A DNA stretch of 64,000 nt from Lachnospiraceae bacterium (lineage in GTDB: Bacteria > Bacillota > Clostridia > Lachnospirales > Bianqueaceae), in NCBI GenBank assembly GCA_022794035.1, contig JAAWDX010000010.1, positions 62,001 to 126,000 of the forward strand, in the 5' to 3' direction. The notes beneath the pieces were generated by a model. The model was not told the origin of the DNA and did not search any database. It worked only from the letters and a program-made list of their open reading frames with translations. The position numbers were made by a program, and so were the translations under genes. Below are positions 25,894-35,283 of this stretch, in pieces. The stretch's first letter is position 1. Each line of letters opens with the position of its first letter.

Positions 25894-27345
25894 ATGGCAA
25901 AGCGTAAGAATGTGCTGCTGATTTTGTCGGATCAGCAGCGGCTGGATACGGTGAGCGCGTACGGCATGAATGAGATTGTGAAGACGCCGCATATTGATGA
26001 GCTGGCGGCGGAGGGCATGAAGTTTACGAATGCCTATACGACGTCGGCGATCTGTGCGCCGGCCCGGGCCAGTGTGATGACGGGGCTTTATCCGCATAAG
26101 CATGGCGTGATTGATAACTTTACGGATATCGTAGAGGGGACGCCGCTTTTGGGCGAGTGCATGCGGGAGGCCGGCTATTACTGCGGCTATGCCGGAAAGT
26201 GGCATGTGTCGCCGTCGAAGACGCCTGAGGAATGCGGGTTCCATGACGGCAAGCCGTTTATGGGCTATGCATTTCCGGGCAGCCAGGTGTTTCCGCATCT
26301 GATTTTTAATCAGCCGCCGGATAATGAGCCGAATTATTATGAAGAGTATCTGAAGGAGAATGGGTTTGAAGGGACGGATGTATCGCATGGCTTTTTGGGC
26401 GATAATCCGGCGCTGCAGATCCAGGAGATGTTCTGTAAGCATGAGGGTCCGATTGAAAGTACGATTGAGTATTTTGTGGCGCAGGAGACGAAGCGGATTA
26501 TCGATATTGCGAAGAATCAGGATAAGCCGTTCTTTATCTGGTCAAATTTCTGGGGGCCGCACAGCCCGAGCATTGTGCCGGAGCCGTATTATTCGATGTA
26601 TGATCCGGCAAGCATTCCGGAGCATCCGAGCTACTGCGAGACGTTTGAGGATAAGCCGTACGGGTATTATCTGTCAGAGAAGATGTGGGGGCTTGGAAAC
26701 TATGGCTGGAAGGGCTTTCAGGAGATCATTGCCCGCTACTATGGGCACTGCACGATGATTGACGATATGGTGGGCATGATCATTGACAAGCTGAAGGAAG
26801 AGGGGCTGTATGAGGATACCATCATTATTTATAGTGCGGATCACGGCGACTGTCTGGGAGCGCATAAGCTGATTGAGAAGGGTGCGTTTACGTTTGAGGA
26901 GATTTATCATATTCCGATGGTGGTGAAGGGCGCCGGGATTAAGGATAATGAAAGCTTTGTGACGCTGCAGGAGCTGATGCCGACGATTTTGGACATTGCG
27001 GGCGCGCAGCCGCCGAAGCCGGTGGATGGCGAGAGCATTCTGCCGCTGATGATGGGCGAGAAGGAGAGCAATGGGCGCACTGAGGTATACGGCGAGTACC
27101 ATAATCATTTTTATATTGCGCGGCAGCGCATGGTGCGCGACCATGACTATCAGCTGACCTTTAATGAGAGCGAGCGTGGCGAGCTGTACGATCTGAAGAA
27201 GGATCCGTACCAGCTGCATAATGTGTGCTATGATCCAGCATATGCTGAGGTGAAGAAGGAATATCTGGAAAAGATGTCCCGGTATATGAAGGAGACGAAC
27301 GACCCGGCCGGCGTTTGGTTCCACCGGATTAAAGAGTTTTATTGA
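25894..27345 (+). CDS. Type I sulfatase (alkaline-phosphatase superfamily)
   Basis: 483 aa. The metal-binding N-terminus NVLLILSDQQRLD, the formylglycine motif CAPAR (Cys54) and LYPHKHG, and the later IIYSADHGDCLGAHK metal/substrate block identify a sulfatase. Cys54 would need conversion to formylglycine by an anaerobic maturase. There is no signal peptide, so it is probably cytoplasmic and acts on imported sulfated sugars. GGGAGCAGGGAGA precedes the start. The preceding radical SAM gene is not a typical maturase. Confidence 0.94.
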   Translation: MAKRKNVLLILSDQQRLDTVSAYGMNEIVKTPHIDELAAEGMKFTNAYTTSAICAPARASVMTGLYPHKHGVIDNFTDIVEGTPLLGECMREAGYYCGYAGKWHVSPSKTPEECGFHDGKPFMGYAFPGSQVFPHLIFNQPPDNEPNYYEEYLKENGFEGTDVSHGFLGDNPALQIQEMFCKHEGPIESTIEYFVAQETKRIIDIAKNQDKPFFIWSNFWGPHSPSIVPEPYYSMYDPASIPEHPSYCETFEDKPYGYYLSEKMWGLGNYGWKGFQEIIARYYGHCTMIDDMVGMIIDKLKEEGLYEDTIIIYSADHGDCLGAHKLIEKGAFTFEEIYHIPMVVKGAGIKDNESFVTLQELMPTILDIAGAQPPKPVDGESILPLMMGEKESNGRTEVYGEYHNHFYIARQRMVRDHDYQLTFNESERGELYDLKKDPYQLHNVCYDPAYAEVKKEYLEKMSRYMKETNDPAGVWFHRIKEFY

Positions 27346-27354
27346 GTTGGGTAA

Positions 27355-27400
27355 AAAACAGCGTGCCGGCATCTGGTTGGATGCTGGGCGCGCTGTTTTA
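27355..27400 (+). terminator. Intrinsic terminator after the sulfatase gene
   Basis: AAAACAGCG (27355-27363) pairs with CGCTGTTTT (27391-27399), with an inner GCATC/GATGC extension. It ends the transcript before the AT-richer TIR gene. Confidence 0.85.
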
Positions 27401-27524
27401 CTCTGCATGCCGGCGGAGGTCAAGGCCTGTATGTTGAAAAAACGATCAGCTTTAGATGCGCGATTTATATGGGAAATGATAACTAAAGAATTTTTAGTGG
27501 AAATAAGGAGAGAGAATCGAAATT

Positions 27525-29969
27525 ATGATGACATATAAATGCAAAATGTGTGGTGGCGCGCTTGAAATTAGTAATAATGAAACGGTTGCAACCTGTGAAT
27601 ATTGCGGCACCAAACAAACATTGCCAAAACTGGATGATGAGCGCCGGGCAAATTTATATGACAGAGCCAGTCATTTTCGTCGTAGTAATGAATTTGATAA
27701 GGCAATAGGCATCTATGAACAGATTCTCAATGAAGATAACACCGATGCGGAAGCCTATTGGTCACTCGTTCTTTGTCGCTATGGGATTGAATATGTTGAA
27801 GACCCTGTTTCCCACAAACGTGTACCTACGGTAAATAGAACGCAATTAACATCGATCTTTAATGATAATAACTATAAAGCTGCGTTGCAGTATGCTGATG
27901 GCTATCAAAGAAGTATTTATGAGAACGAGGCCAAGATAATCAATGAAATACAAAAAGAAATTCTTTCGATTTCTCAAAAAGAAGAATCCTTTGATGTGTT
28001 CATCTGTTACAAAGAAACCGACAATGATGGTCGTCGTACCCCCGATAGCGTTCTAGCAAATGAGCTGTACCATCAACTTATGCAGGAAGGGTTTAAGGTG
28101 TTCTTTGCTCGTATTACACTTGAAGATAAGCTTGGCCATGCCTATGAACCCTATATTTTTGCAGCGTTAAATTCCGCTAAGGTGATGGTAGTGCTGGGTA
28201 CTAAGCCTGAATTTTTTAAGGCGGCATGGGTGCGTAACGAATGGAGCCGTTATCTCGCTTTGATTAAACAGGGGCAAAACAAGATGCTGATTCCTGCCTA
28301 CAAGGATATGGATCCTTATGATTTACCTGAGGAATTTTCGCATCTTCAGGCACAGGACATATCCAAGCTTGGTTTTATGCAGGATTTAATTCGAGGTATC
28401 AAGAAGATTATACAGACGGATAAAGCCCTAGTAAAAGAATTTGGTGTTTTAGGGGGAAATACTAACATAGCACCCCTATTAAAACGTATCTTTATGTTTT
28501 TAGAGGACAAGGATTGGAATGCTGCCAATGAGTATTGTGAAAAGGTGTTGGATATTGACCCCGAAAATGCATTAGCATATCTCGGCAAACTGATGGCAGA
28601 GCTTAAAGTAAGCAAACAGGAAAATCTGAAAGACTGTGAAAAGCCCTTTAGAAACAGTAATAACTATCAAAAAATCATTCGTTTTGCCGACGATGAGTTG
28701 AAGACAGCACTTTCTGATTATATAGAGCACATTAACAAGCGAAATAAGGAAGCATATTTAAAAAGCTGTTATAACCGTGCTAAAGATGCTATGTCAGCGG
28801 CCAATACAGAGAATGCATATAAAGAAGCGGCGCAGCTCTTTGAAGTTATTAGCGGATATCTGGATTCTGCTGTGCTTGCAAATGATTGTTATGAAAAAGC
28901 AGAAATTACAAGAAAAGATGCAATTCTTGCTGATGGAAACGCTAAAATGACTGGTGAGGCTGTTTCTAACTATGAAGTGGCAATCAAGCTGTTCGAATCT
29001 ATCTCTGGCTGGAAAGATGCAGATGAAAAAATCTGCGTTTGTCAAAGGCGAATTGAAGAAATCAAAGCCAAAGAGGAAGCCGATCGCTTAGAACGCAAAC
29101 AAATATATCGTAATGAAGCAGAGCGTATTGCTAAACGAAATAAGAAAATTGTGATTATCACAATTCCCATTGTTTGTGCGATTATTGCATTTATTATTGT
29201 TTTGAATACTGTGATTATTCCTAACAGCAAATACAACAATGCAATCGCATTATTGGATGCCGGAAATCTTGATGATGCATATAGCATTTTTCAAGAGCTT
29301 GGGAGTTATAAAGATTCTGCCAGCCAAGCAGAAAATATCAGATTGACAAAAAATGAAGAACAGCTGAAAAGTGCAAAGGTTGGCGACTATATTTTTTGGG
29401 GTGCATATGAGCAAGATAATAACACCGATAATGGCAAGGAAGACATTGAGTGGCTTGTACTTGAGATAAAAGAGGACAAGGCTCTTGTAATCAGTAAGTA
29501 TGCTCTTGATTGCAAACTGTATCTCGAAAAAAATGTTGCTTGGGAATCCTGCTCGCTTCGAGAGTGGCTAAATAACGAATTTTTAAATGATGCATTTTAC
29601 ACCAATGAAAAGGCGAGGATTTGTACAGTAACGGTATCTGTTGATGAAAATCCGAAATCCAGTGCAAACCCAGGTAACGCAACTCAGGATCAGGTATTTT
29701 TATTGAGTATAACGGAGGCTAACCAATATTTTAGCTCTGATCAAGCAAGGCAATGCAAGCCAACGGGGTATGCAGTTACTAATGGAGCTTTGGAATATGA
29801 GGGCAACTGCGGCTGGTGGCTGCGGTCGCCTGGCAATAGTCAGGATTGTATTGCTAATGTTAATAGTGACGGTGCCATCGACGAGAAGGGGATTAATGCT
29901 TGGAGTGGTTTCGGCGGTACCTATGCGGCCCGTCCTGCTTTGTGGATTGATCTTAACTCTTCAAACTGA
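27525..29969 (+). CDS. Zinc ribbon-TIR-TPR-membrane-DUF6273 protein
   Basis: 814 aa, in order: a zinc ribbon (Cys6, Cys9, Cys24, Cys27); a short TPR-like helical stretch; a TIR domain (about 152-300) opening with FDVFICYKETD, with AWVRNEW placing Glu239 where TIR NADases keep their catalytic Glu; TPR-like repeats (about 310-510); one transmembrane helix (about 541-563); and a DUF6273-like C-terminus (DYIFWGAYEQD, SLREWLNNEFL, WWLRSPG) that would lie outside the cell. The gene is visibly more AT-rich than its neighbours and stands alone between terminators, suggesting transfer. Signalling or defence is an inference; no partner effector gene is adjacent. Confidence 0.85.
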   Translation: MMTYKCKMCGGALEISNNETVATCEYCGTKQTLPKLDDERRANLYDRASHFRRSNEFDKAIGIYEQILNEDNTDAEAYWSLVLCRYGIEYVEDPVSHKRVPTVNRTQLTSIFNDNNYKAALQYADGYQRSIYENEAKIINEIQKEILSISQKEESFDVFICYKETDNDGRRTPDSVLANELYHQLMQEGFKVFFARITLEDKLGHAYEPYIFAALNSAKVMVVLGTKPEFFKAAWVRNEWSRYLALIKQGQNKMLIPAYKDMDPYDLPEEFSHLQAQDISKLGFMQDLIRGIKKIIQTDKALVKEFGVLGGNTNIAPLLKRIFMFLEDKDWNAANEYCEKVLDIDPENALAYLGKLMAELKVSKQENLKDCEKPFRNSNNYQKIIRFADDELKTALSDYIEHINKRNKEAYLKSCYNRAKDAMSAANTENAYKEAAQLFEVISGYLDSAVLANDCYEKAEITRKDAILADGNAKMTGEAVSNYEVAIKLFESISGWKDADEKICVCQRRIEEIKAKEEADRLERKQIYRNEAERIAKRNKKIVIITIPIVCAIIAFIIVLNTVIIPNSKYNNAIALLDAGNLDDAYSIFQELGSYKDSASQAENIRLTKNEEQLKSAKVGDYIFWGAYEQDNNTDNGKEDIEWLVLEIKEDKALVISKYALDCKLYLEKNVAWESCSLREWLNNEFLNDAFYTNEKARICTVTVSVDENPKSSANPGNATQDQVFLLSITEANQYFSSDQARQCKPTGYAVTNGALEYEGNCGWWLRSPGNSQDCIANVNSDGAIDEKGINAWSGFGGTYAARPALWIDLNSSN

Positions 29970-30025
29970 AGCCTAAGTAAACGGGTTTAATGCCTATCAA
30001 CATATTGTACCACTGGCATTATACA

Positions 30026-30059
30026 AAAAACTGATGGGAAAATTTTCCCATCAGTTTTT
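30026..30059. terminator. Perfect palindromic terminator
   Basis: AAAAACTGATGGGAAAA followed directly by its exact complement. The A-run and T-run on either side make it usable in both directions; it follows the TIR gene by about 57 bp. Confidence 0.9.
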
Positions 30060-30084
30060 GATTGTTGCCTTTAGGTTTAAGAAA

Positions 30085-30105
30085 ACCCCTGGTTAAACCA
30101 GGGGT
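30085..30105 (-). terminator. Terminator of the sulfatase-DUF4838-TPR operon
   Basis: ACCCCTGGTT/AACCAGGGGT hairpin, followed on the minus strand by TTTTC. It lies 70 bp beyond the end of the minus-strand sulfatase. Confidence 0.7.
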
Positions 30106-30177
30106 AAATAAAAAAGCTAATGACATTGATATTTATTTAAAATCCCGTGCGGCAGTAAAAAAGTAACGCTTTGTATA

Positions 30178-31569
30178 TCACTCATTCCAAAACCGCTGCG
30201 TGTAAACATTATCTGCGGCATCTTCACAGTGCCCGCGCTCTGCAAGCAGCAGGGTTTCCAATGCCGCCGCCGTCGCCTGATAAGAAGGATCATGATAAAG
30301 ATTCACCGTTTCCTCCGGATCTTCCTGCAAATCAAAAAGCTGCGTTTCCTCCGGCTGCTGCTTATAACGGATGAGCTTGAAGCGCTCATCCTTAATCGCC
30401 CGGATCAGATGCGTATAGGCCAGATAAAGATGCGGCCTTGTGGTTAGCGCGGCATCCTCTAAAATGCCCTTAAAGCTTTTTCCCTCTACAGAGTCAGGAA
30501 CGGATAGTCCGCAGAGCTCGCAAAGCGTAGGGTAGATGTCCATCAGATACACATAGGCACTGCGCCTGGCGCCGGACTCAATGCCAGGACCGCGCAGAAT
30601 CAGCGGTACACGGATGCTGTGCTCATACAGGTTTTGCTTTCCCATCAGGCCGTGACAGCCGATGGCAAGCCCATTATCGCCGGTATAGACAATGATCGTA
30701 TTTTCCAGCTGACCGGTGCTTTCCAGTGCCTCTAAAAGGCGGCCTACCTGCTCGTCGATATGGGAGATCATGGCATAATAATCCGCAAGATGCTGGCGAA
30801 TCTCAGTCTCTGTGCGCGGATGCGCCGCTAAATTTTCATCACGGTCCTCTCCGACAGATGGATTGATGCCAAAGTCAAAATGATCAGCAGCAAAATTTGC
30901 AGGCAGTGAAAGCTTGGCAGGATCATACATCGTACGGAAGCGTTCCGGCATCGTGCGCGGATCATGCGGCGCGAGCAGCGCGGTATAGAGAAAAAACGGC
31001 TCTTCATGAGGCTGCCGGATAAATCGAATGGCCGCATCGGTAAAAAGCTCCGTAGAATGCTTGCCGGCCGTAATGCGCTCCGCAATGGTATCCATCGGAT
31101 GATTGGCATGGAAAAAGTCAGGTGTGCTGCGAATGACATTCTCATATTTTCCATCAGGATGATATGAGTTGACCGGGACGTTCCAATGATCCCACATCCC
31201 GCCGAAGAATATTTCATCGCCGTAAGAAAAGCTGCGGGCGTACGAGGCGGTTCCATTGTGCCATTTGCCGATACCGATCGTATGATATCCGTTTGCCCGA
31301 AAACATTCGCCCATGGTTGTGTGATCTGCAGGGATTTCGGCGCCGGATTCATAAAGGTGAAACAGAGATTTGCCGGAATGGATCATCGCACGGCTCGGCA
31401 TGCAGACAGCGCCCGAGGTGCCGCCCGGGATATGGGCATGCGTAAACGCAGTGCCCTCCCGTACCAGTCGGTCCAGATGAGGCGTCTGGATATCCTCATT
31501 GCCAAGTGCATGAATCGTATGAAAGCGCTGATCATCTGCCAGAATAAACAGAATATTCGGTTGTCTCAT
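30178..31569 (-). CDS. Type I sulfatase
   Basis: 463 aa. N-terminal metal motif NILFILADDQRFHT, formylglycine motif CMPSR (Cys56), GIGKWHNG, and the TGDNGLAIGCHGLMGKQNLYE block give a complete sulfatase active site. No signal peptide. It follows the DUF4838 gene by 14 bp in the same operon. GGAGGAAGGTTC precedes the start. It probably desulfates an imported glycan fragment that the neighbouring DUF4838 enzyme also acts on (inference). Confidence 0.94.
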   Translation of the reverse strand: MRQPNILFILADDQRFHTIHALGNEDIQTPHLDRLVREGTAFTHAHIPGGTSGAVCMPSRAMIHSGKSLFHLYESGAEIPADHTTMGECFRANGYHTIGIGKWHNGTASYARSFSYGDEIFFGGMWDHWNVPVNSYHPDGKYENVIRSTPDFFHANHPMDTIAERITAGKHSTELFTDAAIRFIRQPHEEPFFLYTALLAPHDPRTMPERFRTMYDPAKLSLPANFAADHFDFGINPSVGEDRDENLAAHPRTETEIRQHLADYYAMISHIDEQVGRLLEALESTGQLENTIIVYTGDNGLAIGCHGLMGKQNLYEHSIRVPLILRGPGIESGARRSAYVYLMDIYPTLCELCGLSVPDSVEGKSFKGILEDAALTTRPHLYLAYTHLIRAIKDERFKLIRYKQQPEETQLFDLQEDPEETVNLYHDPSYQATAAALETLLLAERGHCEDAADNVYTQRFWNE

Positions 31570-31583
31570 GAACCTTCCTCCGC

Positions 31584-33461
31584 TTAAGGACGCTCCGCCC
31601 GGAACGGATAGGCCAGAATATGCTGCAGACGGAAAACGTCAAGGCCGCCTTGATCCACCATTTCATGCTGCTGCACCAAAGGCTTAAATTCATTTTCCAA
31701 AACGGCATTCGCTTCCTCAGGATGATCACCGGCAGAGAGCTCCACAATGTTAGCAAAGGTTCGCGTATAGTCAAGGAAGAAACGAAGCTCGCTCCACATA
31801 TGGGCCTGCACCGGATTCTGGTCGGCCGGACGGCTTTGCATCAGCGCTTCGATCCGGGCAAGCACCGCCGGTACCTGCTGCATGTGCGCCGCTAGCGCTG
31901 CATTTACGCGGGAACCATGATTTAAAATATAATCTGTACTGAACAAAGAAGAAAGCTCATCCATCAGCGGCAGCAGCGCAGCACCGTCGGCGCCATAGGC
32001 CGCTTCATAATATTCAGCAGCAATCTCTTCAAAGGAAAGAGAAAGATCCATAGAGGTCCGCGCCATCACATAGTTCGGCAGCGCATTCGGAAATCCGGCG
32101 CGCAGCTCCTGACAGCTGTTGATACCGTTCAGGCCAAGCTGACGGTTAAACTGCAGGTCTTTATAAATGATCCGGGAGATGCCCACATAGGACGGATCGC
32201 CATAGTGCGCGCGTCCAAGAGGATAGTCATACACAAACGCATCACAGCCAGCCATTTTCTGCCAGTCCTTTAAAAAGGCCAGATTGGTCTCGATGTCTTT
32301 TGGAAACTGCAGATGATTCAGATGAAATTCAGGGGCCGCCGGCAGCTCACCGTGTTCAGAATACGCCTGCTCAAATGTACGCGTAATGGGTGCAAACATC
32401 AGTACAAAGCGATCGGGATTCTTGATTTTAGTCTGCACAGGAGCCCATAAAAGGTCAACATAGAGCAGCATCACCAGGCGCGTAGAAGAAGCGATAGCCG
32501 TCAGCTTCTCATCAATTCGGTTCAGCAAAGCCACATAATGATCAGAGGGGCGCAGCTTGCGGCAGTTTTCACATTCGCAGGAATTGTTCACGCCATCCGC
32601 CAGCCAGATATGCAGATAATCCGTATCCGGATTTTCTTTCGCATAGTCCACCACCAGATCCGAAAATCTTTCCACTGCGTCCGGATTGGTCAGGCAGAGA
32701 TTGGTATTGGTCGGGATGCCGTGGAACAGCTCGCGCTTGCCGTTTACCTCCGCAATCATCATCTGAGTTTTCTCATCAAACTCAGCCTCTTCCGCATCCC
32801 AGCCGGTCGCCGAGCAGCCAATCGTCTCGCTCGTCCAGCCATGGCCCACGCGGTGCTGCAAAATGCCGCGCTCCGTCATCGCATCATTCAGAGCCGGCAT
32901 CAGGCGCTCCGAATCCTCCATCGTCCACTTCACCGGCTTCAGCAGCGGATTGTTAGAGTGGCTGAACCAGCGCTCCAAAAACGTATGCGGATATTTAAAC
33001 TGGAAGAAAAAGCTGTTAAAGCCGATTTTGGGCGACCAATCCAAAAAATCCAGCATATTTTCAATCGAATCCGCCCCCTCCAGGCAGGCGCCGCGGTGGC
33101 GCAAATCGGCGGTGTGTGCTTCCTTGGCGTAAAAATCGGAAACACAGGTCAGTGTCGGTACGACCTCATACTGCTTGCCGGGCCGCAGGAAGCGGCAGCC
33201 GATCAGGGTCAGGTAGCGGTATACGCCAAGCAGCAGCGCGCGGGGATTGTTGCCCAGAATCTGCTGTTTGTCAGCATCGACATGAATGTAATACTGATCG
33301 TCCAGAGAAGCGTCTGCCACGGCAGGCAGGCCATAGCCTGAAAGATCGGCTACGTCCAGCTGGTAGCTCAGCTGCGGGCAGCCCATGCGGACAAGGTAGG
33401 ATTCTAGTTCTTTTGCCGCAAAGCGGCTCGGCTTGGCACTGGAAAGGGTTTGAATGTTCAT
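31584..33461 (-). CDS. DUF4838 protein, putative glycosidase
   Basis: 625 aa. The N-terminal region (about 1-125) resembles the alpha-glucuronidase-like domain that precedes GH barrels (AAKELESYLVRMG, ALLLGVYRYL). The middle is a barrel-like segment with HIWLADGVNNSCECENC, typical of DUF4838 proteins. No signal peptide. Such proteins sit in polysaccharide-use loci, but activities are mostly unproven. The start at 33461 lies 3 bp after the TPR gene, with GGAGATGTAAAGT ahead. Confidence 0.85.
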   Translation of the reverse strand: MNIQTLSSAKPSRFAAKELESYLVRMGCPQLSYQLDVADLSGYGLPAVADASLDDQYYIHVDADKQQILGNNPRALLLGVYRYLTLIGCRFLRPGKQYEVVPTLTCVSDFYAKEAHTADLRHRGACLEGADSIENMLDFLDWSPKIGFNSFFFQFKYPHTFLERWFSHSNNPLLKPVKWTMEDSERLMPALNDAMTERGILQHRVGHGWTSETIGCSATGWDAEEAEFDEKTQMMIAEVNGKRELFHGIPTNTNLCLTNPDAVERFSDLVVDYAKENPDTDYLHIWLADGVNNSCECENCRKLRPSDHYVALLNRIDEKLTAIASSTRLVMLLYVDLLWAPVQTKIKNPDRFVLMFAPITRTFEQAYSEHGELPAAPEFHLNHLQFPKDIETNLAFLKDWQKMAGCDAFVYDYPLGRAHYGDPSYVGISRIIYKDLQFNRQLGLNGINSCQELRAGFPNALPNYVMARTSMDLSLSFEEIAAEYYEAAYGADGAALLPLMDELSSLFSTDYILNHGSRVNAALAAHMQQVPAVLARIEALMQSRPADQNPVQAHMWSELRFFLDYTRTFANIVELSAGDHPEEANAVLENEFKPLVQQHEMVDQGGLDVFRLQHILAYPFRAERP

Positions 33462-33464
33462 ACT

Positions 33465-34295
33465 TTACATCTCCTTTATATATTCTTGATATTTGGCATC
33501 GACCTGCTCGCGGGTTACGGTGTTGAGACCGGTGATGCGTGAATTGTGCGCCGCGGTAAAGTAGGCGAGGGCGGCATCGGGATCGCCTGCCTTTTCGTAG
33601 ATCAGGCCCAGATAATATTTGCTGTCGGCCATGGTATCGCGCAGATCAAGCGCTTTTAAGAAGAGCGCTTCGGCCTCATCGTAGTGACCTTGGCGGTATT
33701 CGATCTGAGCCAGATTGTCATAGGCAGGGCCGTGAGCCTCATCCTCCATGAGAGCGAGGTCGGTGATCTCACGCGCCTTTTCGTATTCGCCGGCCTCTAT
33801 GTAAAAATAGCCCAGTGTGGTGTAAAATTCGAGATTGAAAAATTCATAGTCCTTCTGCATTTGCTCGAGGGTGGAGATGCCGGTGGCGAGGTCGCCGGTC
33901 TTCCAATAGGCAATGGCCAGATCCTGACGGGCAAATTTGAGCATGGTCGGATTGACCTTGGGGAGCGTGACCACATGCTGAAAGGCGGTCAGGGCTTCCT
34001 CGTAATGACACTCCTCTAAAAGATAGAGCCCGTAGGCGATGAGCGGAGAAGAGCAGGAGGCCCTGTGCTTTAGCGCATAGCGGTAAAGCGGAATGGCCCA
34101 TTTTTGTTTGCGGAAAACAAACTGAAATACATAGCCGGTCCAGCCGATCGAAAGCGGCAGACGGACAAAATACATGAAAACGGCGTAGGCCAGATAGCCC
34201 ATCAGCAGGTGCACAAAGCCGGCGCCGCATATCAGCGCGATAACGGTGCCAAGAGTCAGAATGATGAAATGGGGATGTTTTTTTATGTAGGACAT
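33465..34295 (-). CDS. Membrane-anchored TPR protein
   Basis: 276 aa. Two hydrophobic helices occupy about residues 10-55, followed by five to six tetratricopeptide repeats (for example LATGISTLEQMQKDYEFFNL, AGEYEKAREITDLALMEDEA, GHYDEAEALFLKALDL). The frame opens at 34364, but the ATG at 34295 (MSYIKKHPHF) has GGAGG upstream. Being first in the operon with a DUF4838 protein and a sulfatase, it may be a scaffold; no direct evidence. Confidence 0.88.
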   Translation of the reverse strand: MSYIKKHPHFIILTLGTVIALICGAGFVHLLMGYLAYAVFMYFVRLPLSIGWTGYVFQFVFRKQKWAIPLYRYALKHRASCSSPLIAYGLYLLEECHYEEALTAFQHVVTLPKVNPTMLKFARQDLAIAYWKTGDLATGISTLEQMQKDYEFFNLEFYTTLGYFYIEAGEYEKAREITDLALMEDEAHGPAYDNLAQIEYRQGHYDEAEALFLKALDLRDTMADSKYYLGLIYEKAGDPDAALAYFTAAHNSRITGLNTVTREQVDAKYQEYIKEM

Positions 34296-34455
34296 CGTTA
34301 AAAAAGCCTCCGTGATGATTTGAAAATTGTATAAATAGCATGATATCATGGATTGAGGGGACATTCAAGCTAAAAATGCCGGATAAGCCCGCTGCGTCAA
34401 TAAAAATATTTGTAAGTTTCCAACAAAAACCAGTGCAAATCGGAAAAAGATTTGA

Positions 34456-34461
34456 TATAAT
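34456..34461 (+). promoter_or_regulatory. Probable -10 box of the sensory-hydrogenase operon
   Basis: TATAAT in TTTGATATAATAAG, 40 bp before the first gene. The hexamer 17 bp upstream (GTGCAA) is a poor -35, so an activator may be needed. Confidence 0.45.
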
Positions 34462-34500
34462 AAGCGCATCTAAGATGAGACTCGCAGATGGAGGAAGAAG

Positions 34501-34857
34501 ATGAAGGTAAGTAAAATTCAGGAGATACTGGAAGCGGAGCGATATAATGAGATCGAGGAGGAGCTTTCAGTAGATTACGGCTATAGCTGTGATCTGATGA
34601 GCGATGTGCTGGCCTTTGCACAGAACAATGACGTGCTCCTAACAGGGACCGTGAACCCGCAGGTGATCCGCACCTGTCAGATGGTCGACATCCGGGCGAT
34701 TGTGTTTGTGCGCGGCAAAGAGCCTACAGAGGATATTGTTGAGCAGGCGACTCACGCAGGAATTTTGCTGCTCGGCACGCGGCACTCCATGTATACGGCC
34801 AGCGCGCTGCTACATGAGGCCGGGCTGGAAGGAGAGGAGATCGAAAATGATTTTTAA
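34501..34857 (+). CDS. DRTGG-domain protein (first copy)
   Basis: 118 aa of the small DRTGG-like type: an opening helix, then SDVLAFAQNNDVLLTGTVNPQVIRTCQMVDIRAIVFVRGK, TEDIVEQATHAGILLLGT and a C-terminal helix. Stand-alone DRTGG proteins recur beside sensory [FeFe] hydrogenases in Clostridia; they are thought to bind a ligand such as a nucleotide. It overlaps the following ATPase gene by 11 bp. Confidence 0.85.
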   Translation: MKVSKIQEILEAERYNEIEEELSVDYGYSCDLMSDVLAFAQNNDVLLTGTVNPQVIRTCQMVDIRAIVFVRGKEPTEDIVEQATHAGILLLGTRHSMYTASALLHEAGLEGEEIENDF

Positions 34858-35260
34858 ATATCAGGTGGATGCCTCTGTGCCGGAGATGGCCGGCAGAGCC
34901 TCTACTGAATTTAAAACGGCGCTTAAGCAGCTCGGCGTGAGCCCGAAGGTCATTCGACGCATTTCGATCGCAATGTATGAGGGAGAGATCAATATGGTCA
35001 TCCATGCAAACGGCGGCGAGATTACCTGTGAGGTAGACGAAAGCAAAATTCAGGTGGAGATGGCCGATTCTGGGCCGGGGATTCCCGATCTGGATCTGGC
35101 GATGACAGCCGGCTGGTCCACAGCTTCTCCGGAGGCCAGGGAGCTTGGCTTTGGCGCCGGCATGGGCATGCCCAATATGAAAAAATTCAGCGACGATATG
35201 AAGGTGGAGACAGAGGTAGGCGTCGGCACGACGCTTACCCTGGGGTTTAATTTGACATAA
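34847..35260 (+). CDS. RsbW-like ATP-binding protein (anti-sigma-factor type kinase)
   Basis: 137 aa HATPase_c domain: N-box IAMYEGEINMVIHANGG, G1 box MADSGPGIPD and G2 box ELGFGAGMGMPNMKKFSD. It resembles SpoIIAB/RsbW-type kinases without a phosphoacceptor His domain. The ATG at 34847 has GGAGAGGAGATCGAAA in front. It sits between a DRTGG protein and a sensory hydrogenase, so it may pass a redox or H2 signal (inference). Confidence 0.9.
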   Translation: MIFKYQVDASVPEMAGRASTEFKTALKQLGVSPKVIRRISIAMYEGEINMVIHANGGEITCEVDESKIQVEMADSGPGIPDLDLAMTAGWSTASPEARELGFGAGMGMPNMKKFSDDMKVETEVGVGTTLTLGFNLT

Positions 35261-35283
35261 ATCATGTAGAAAGGTCAGAATTT

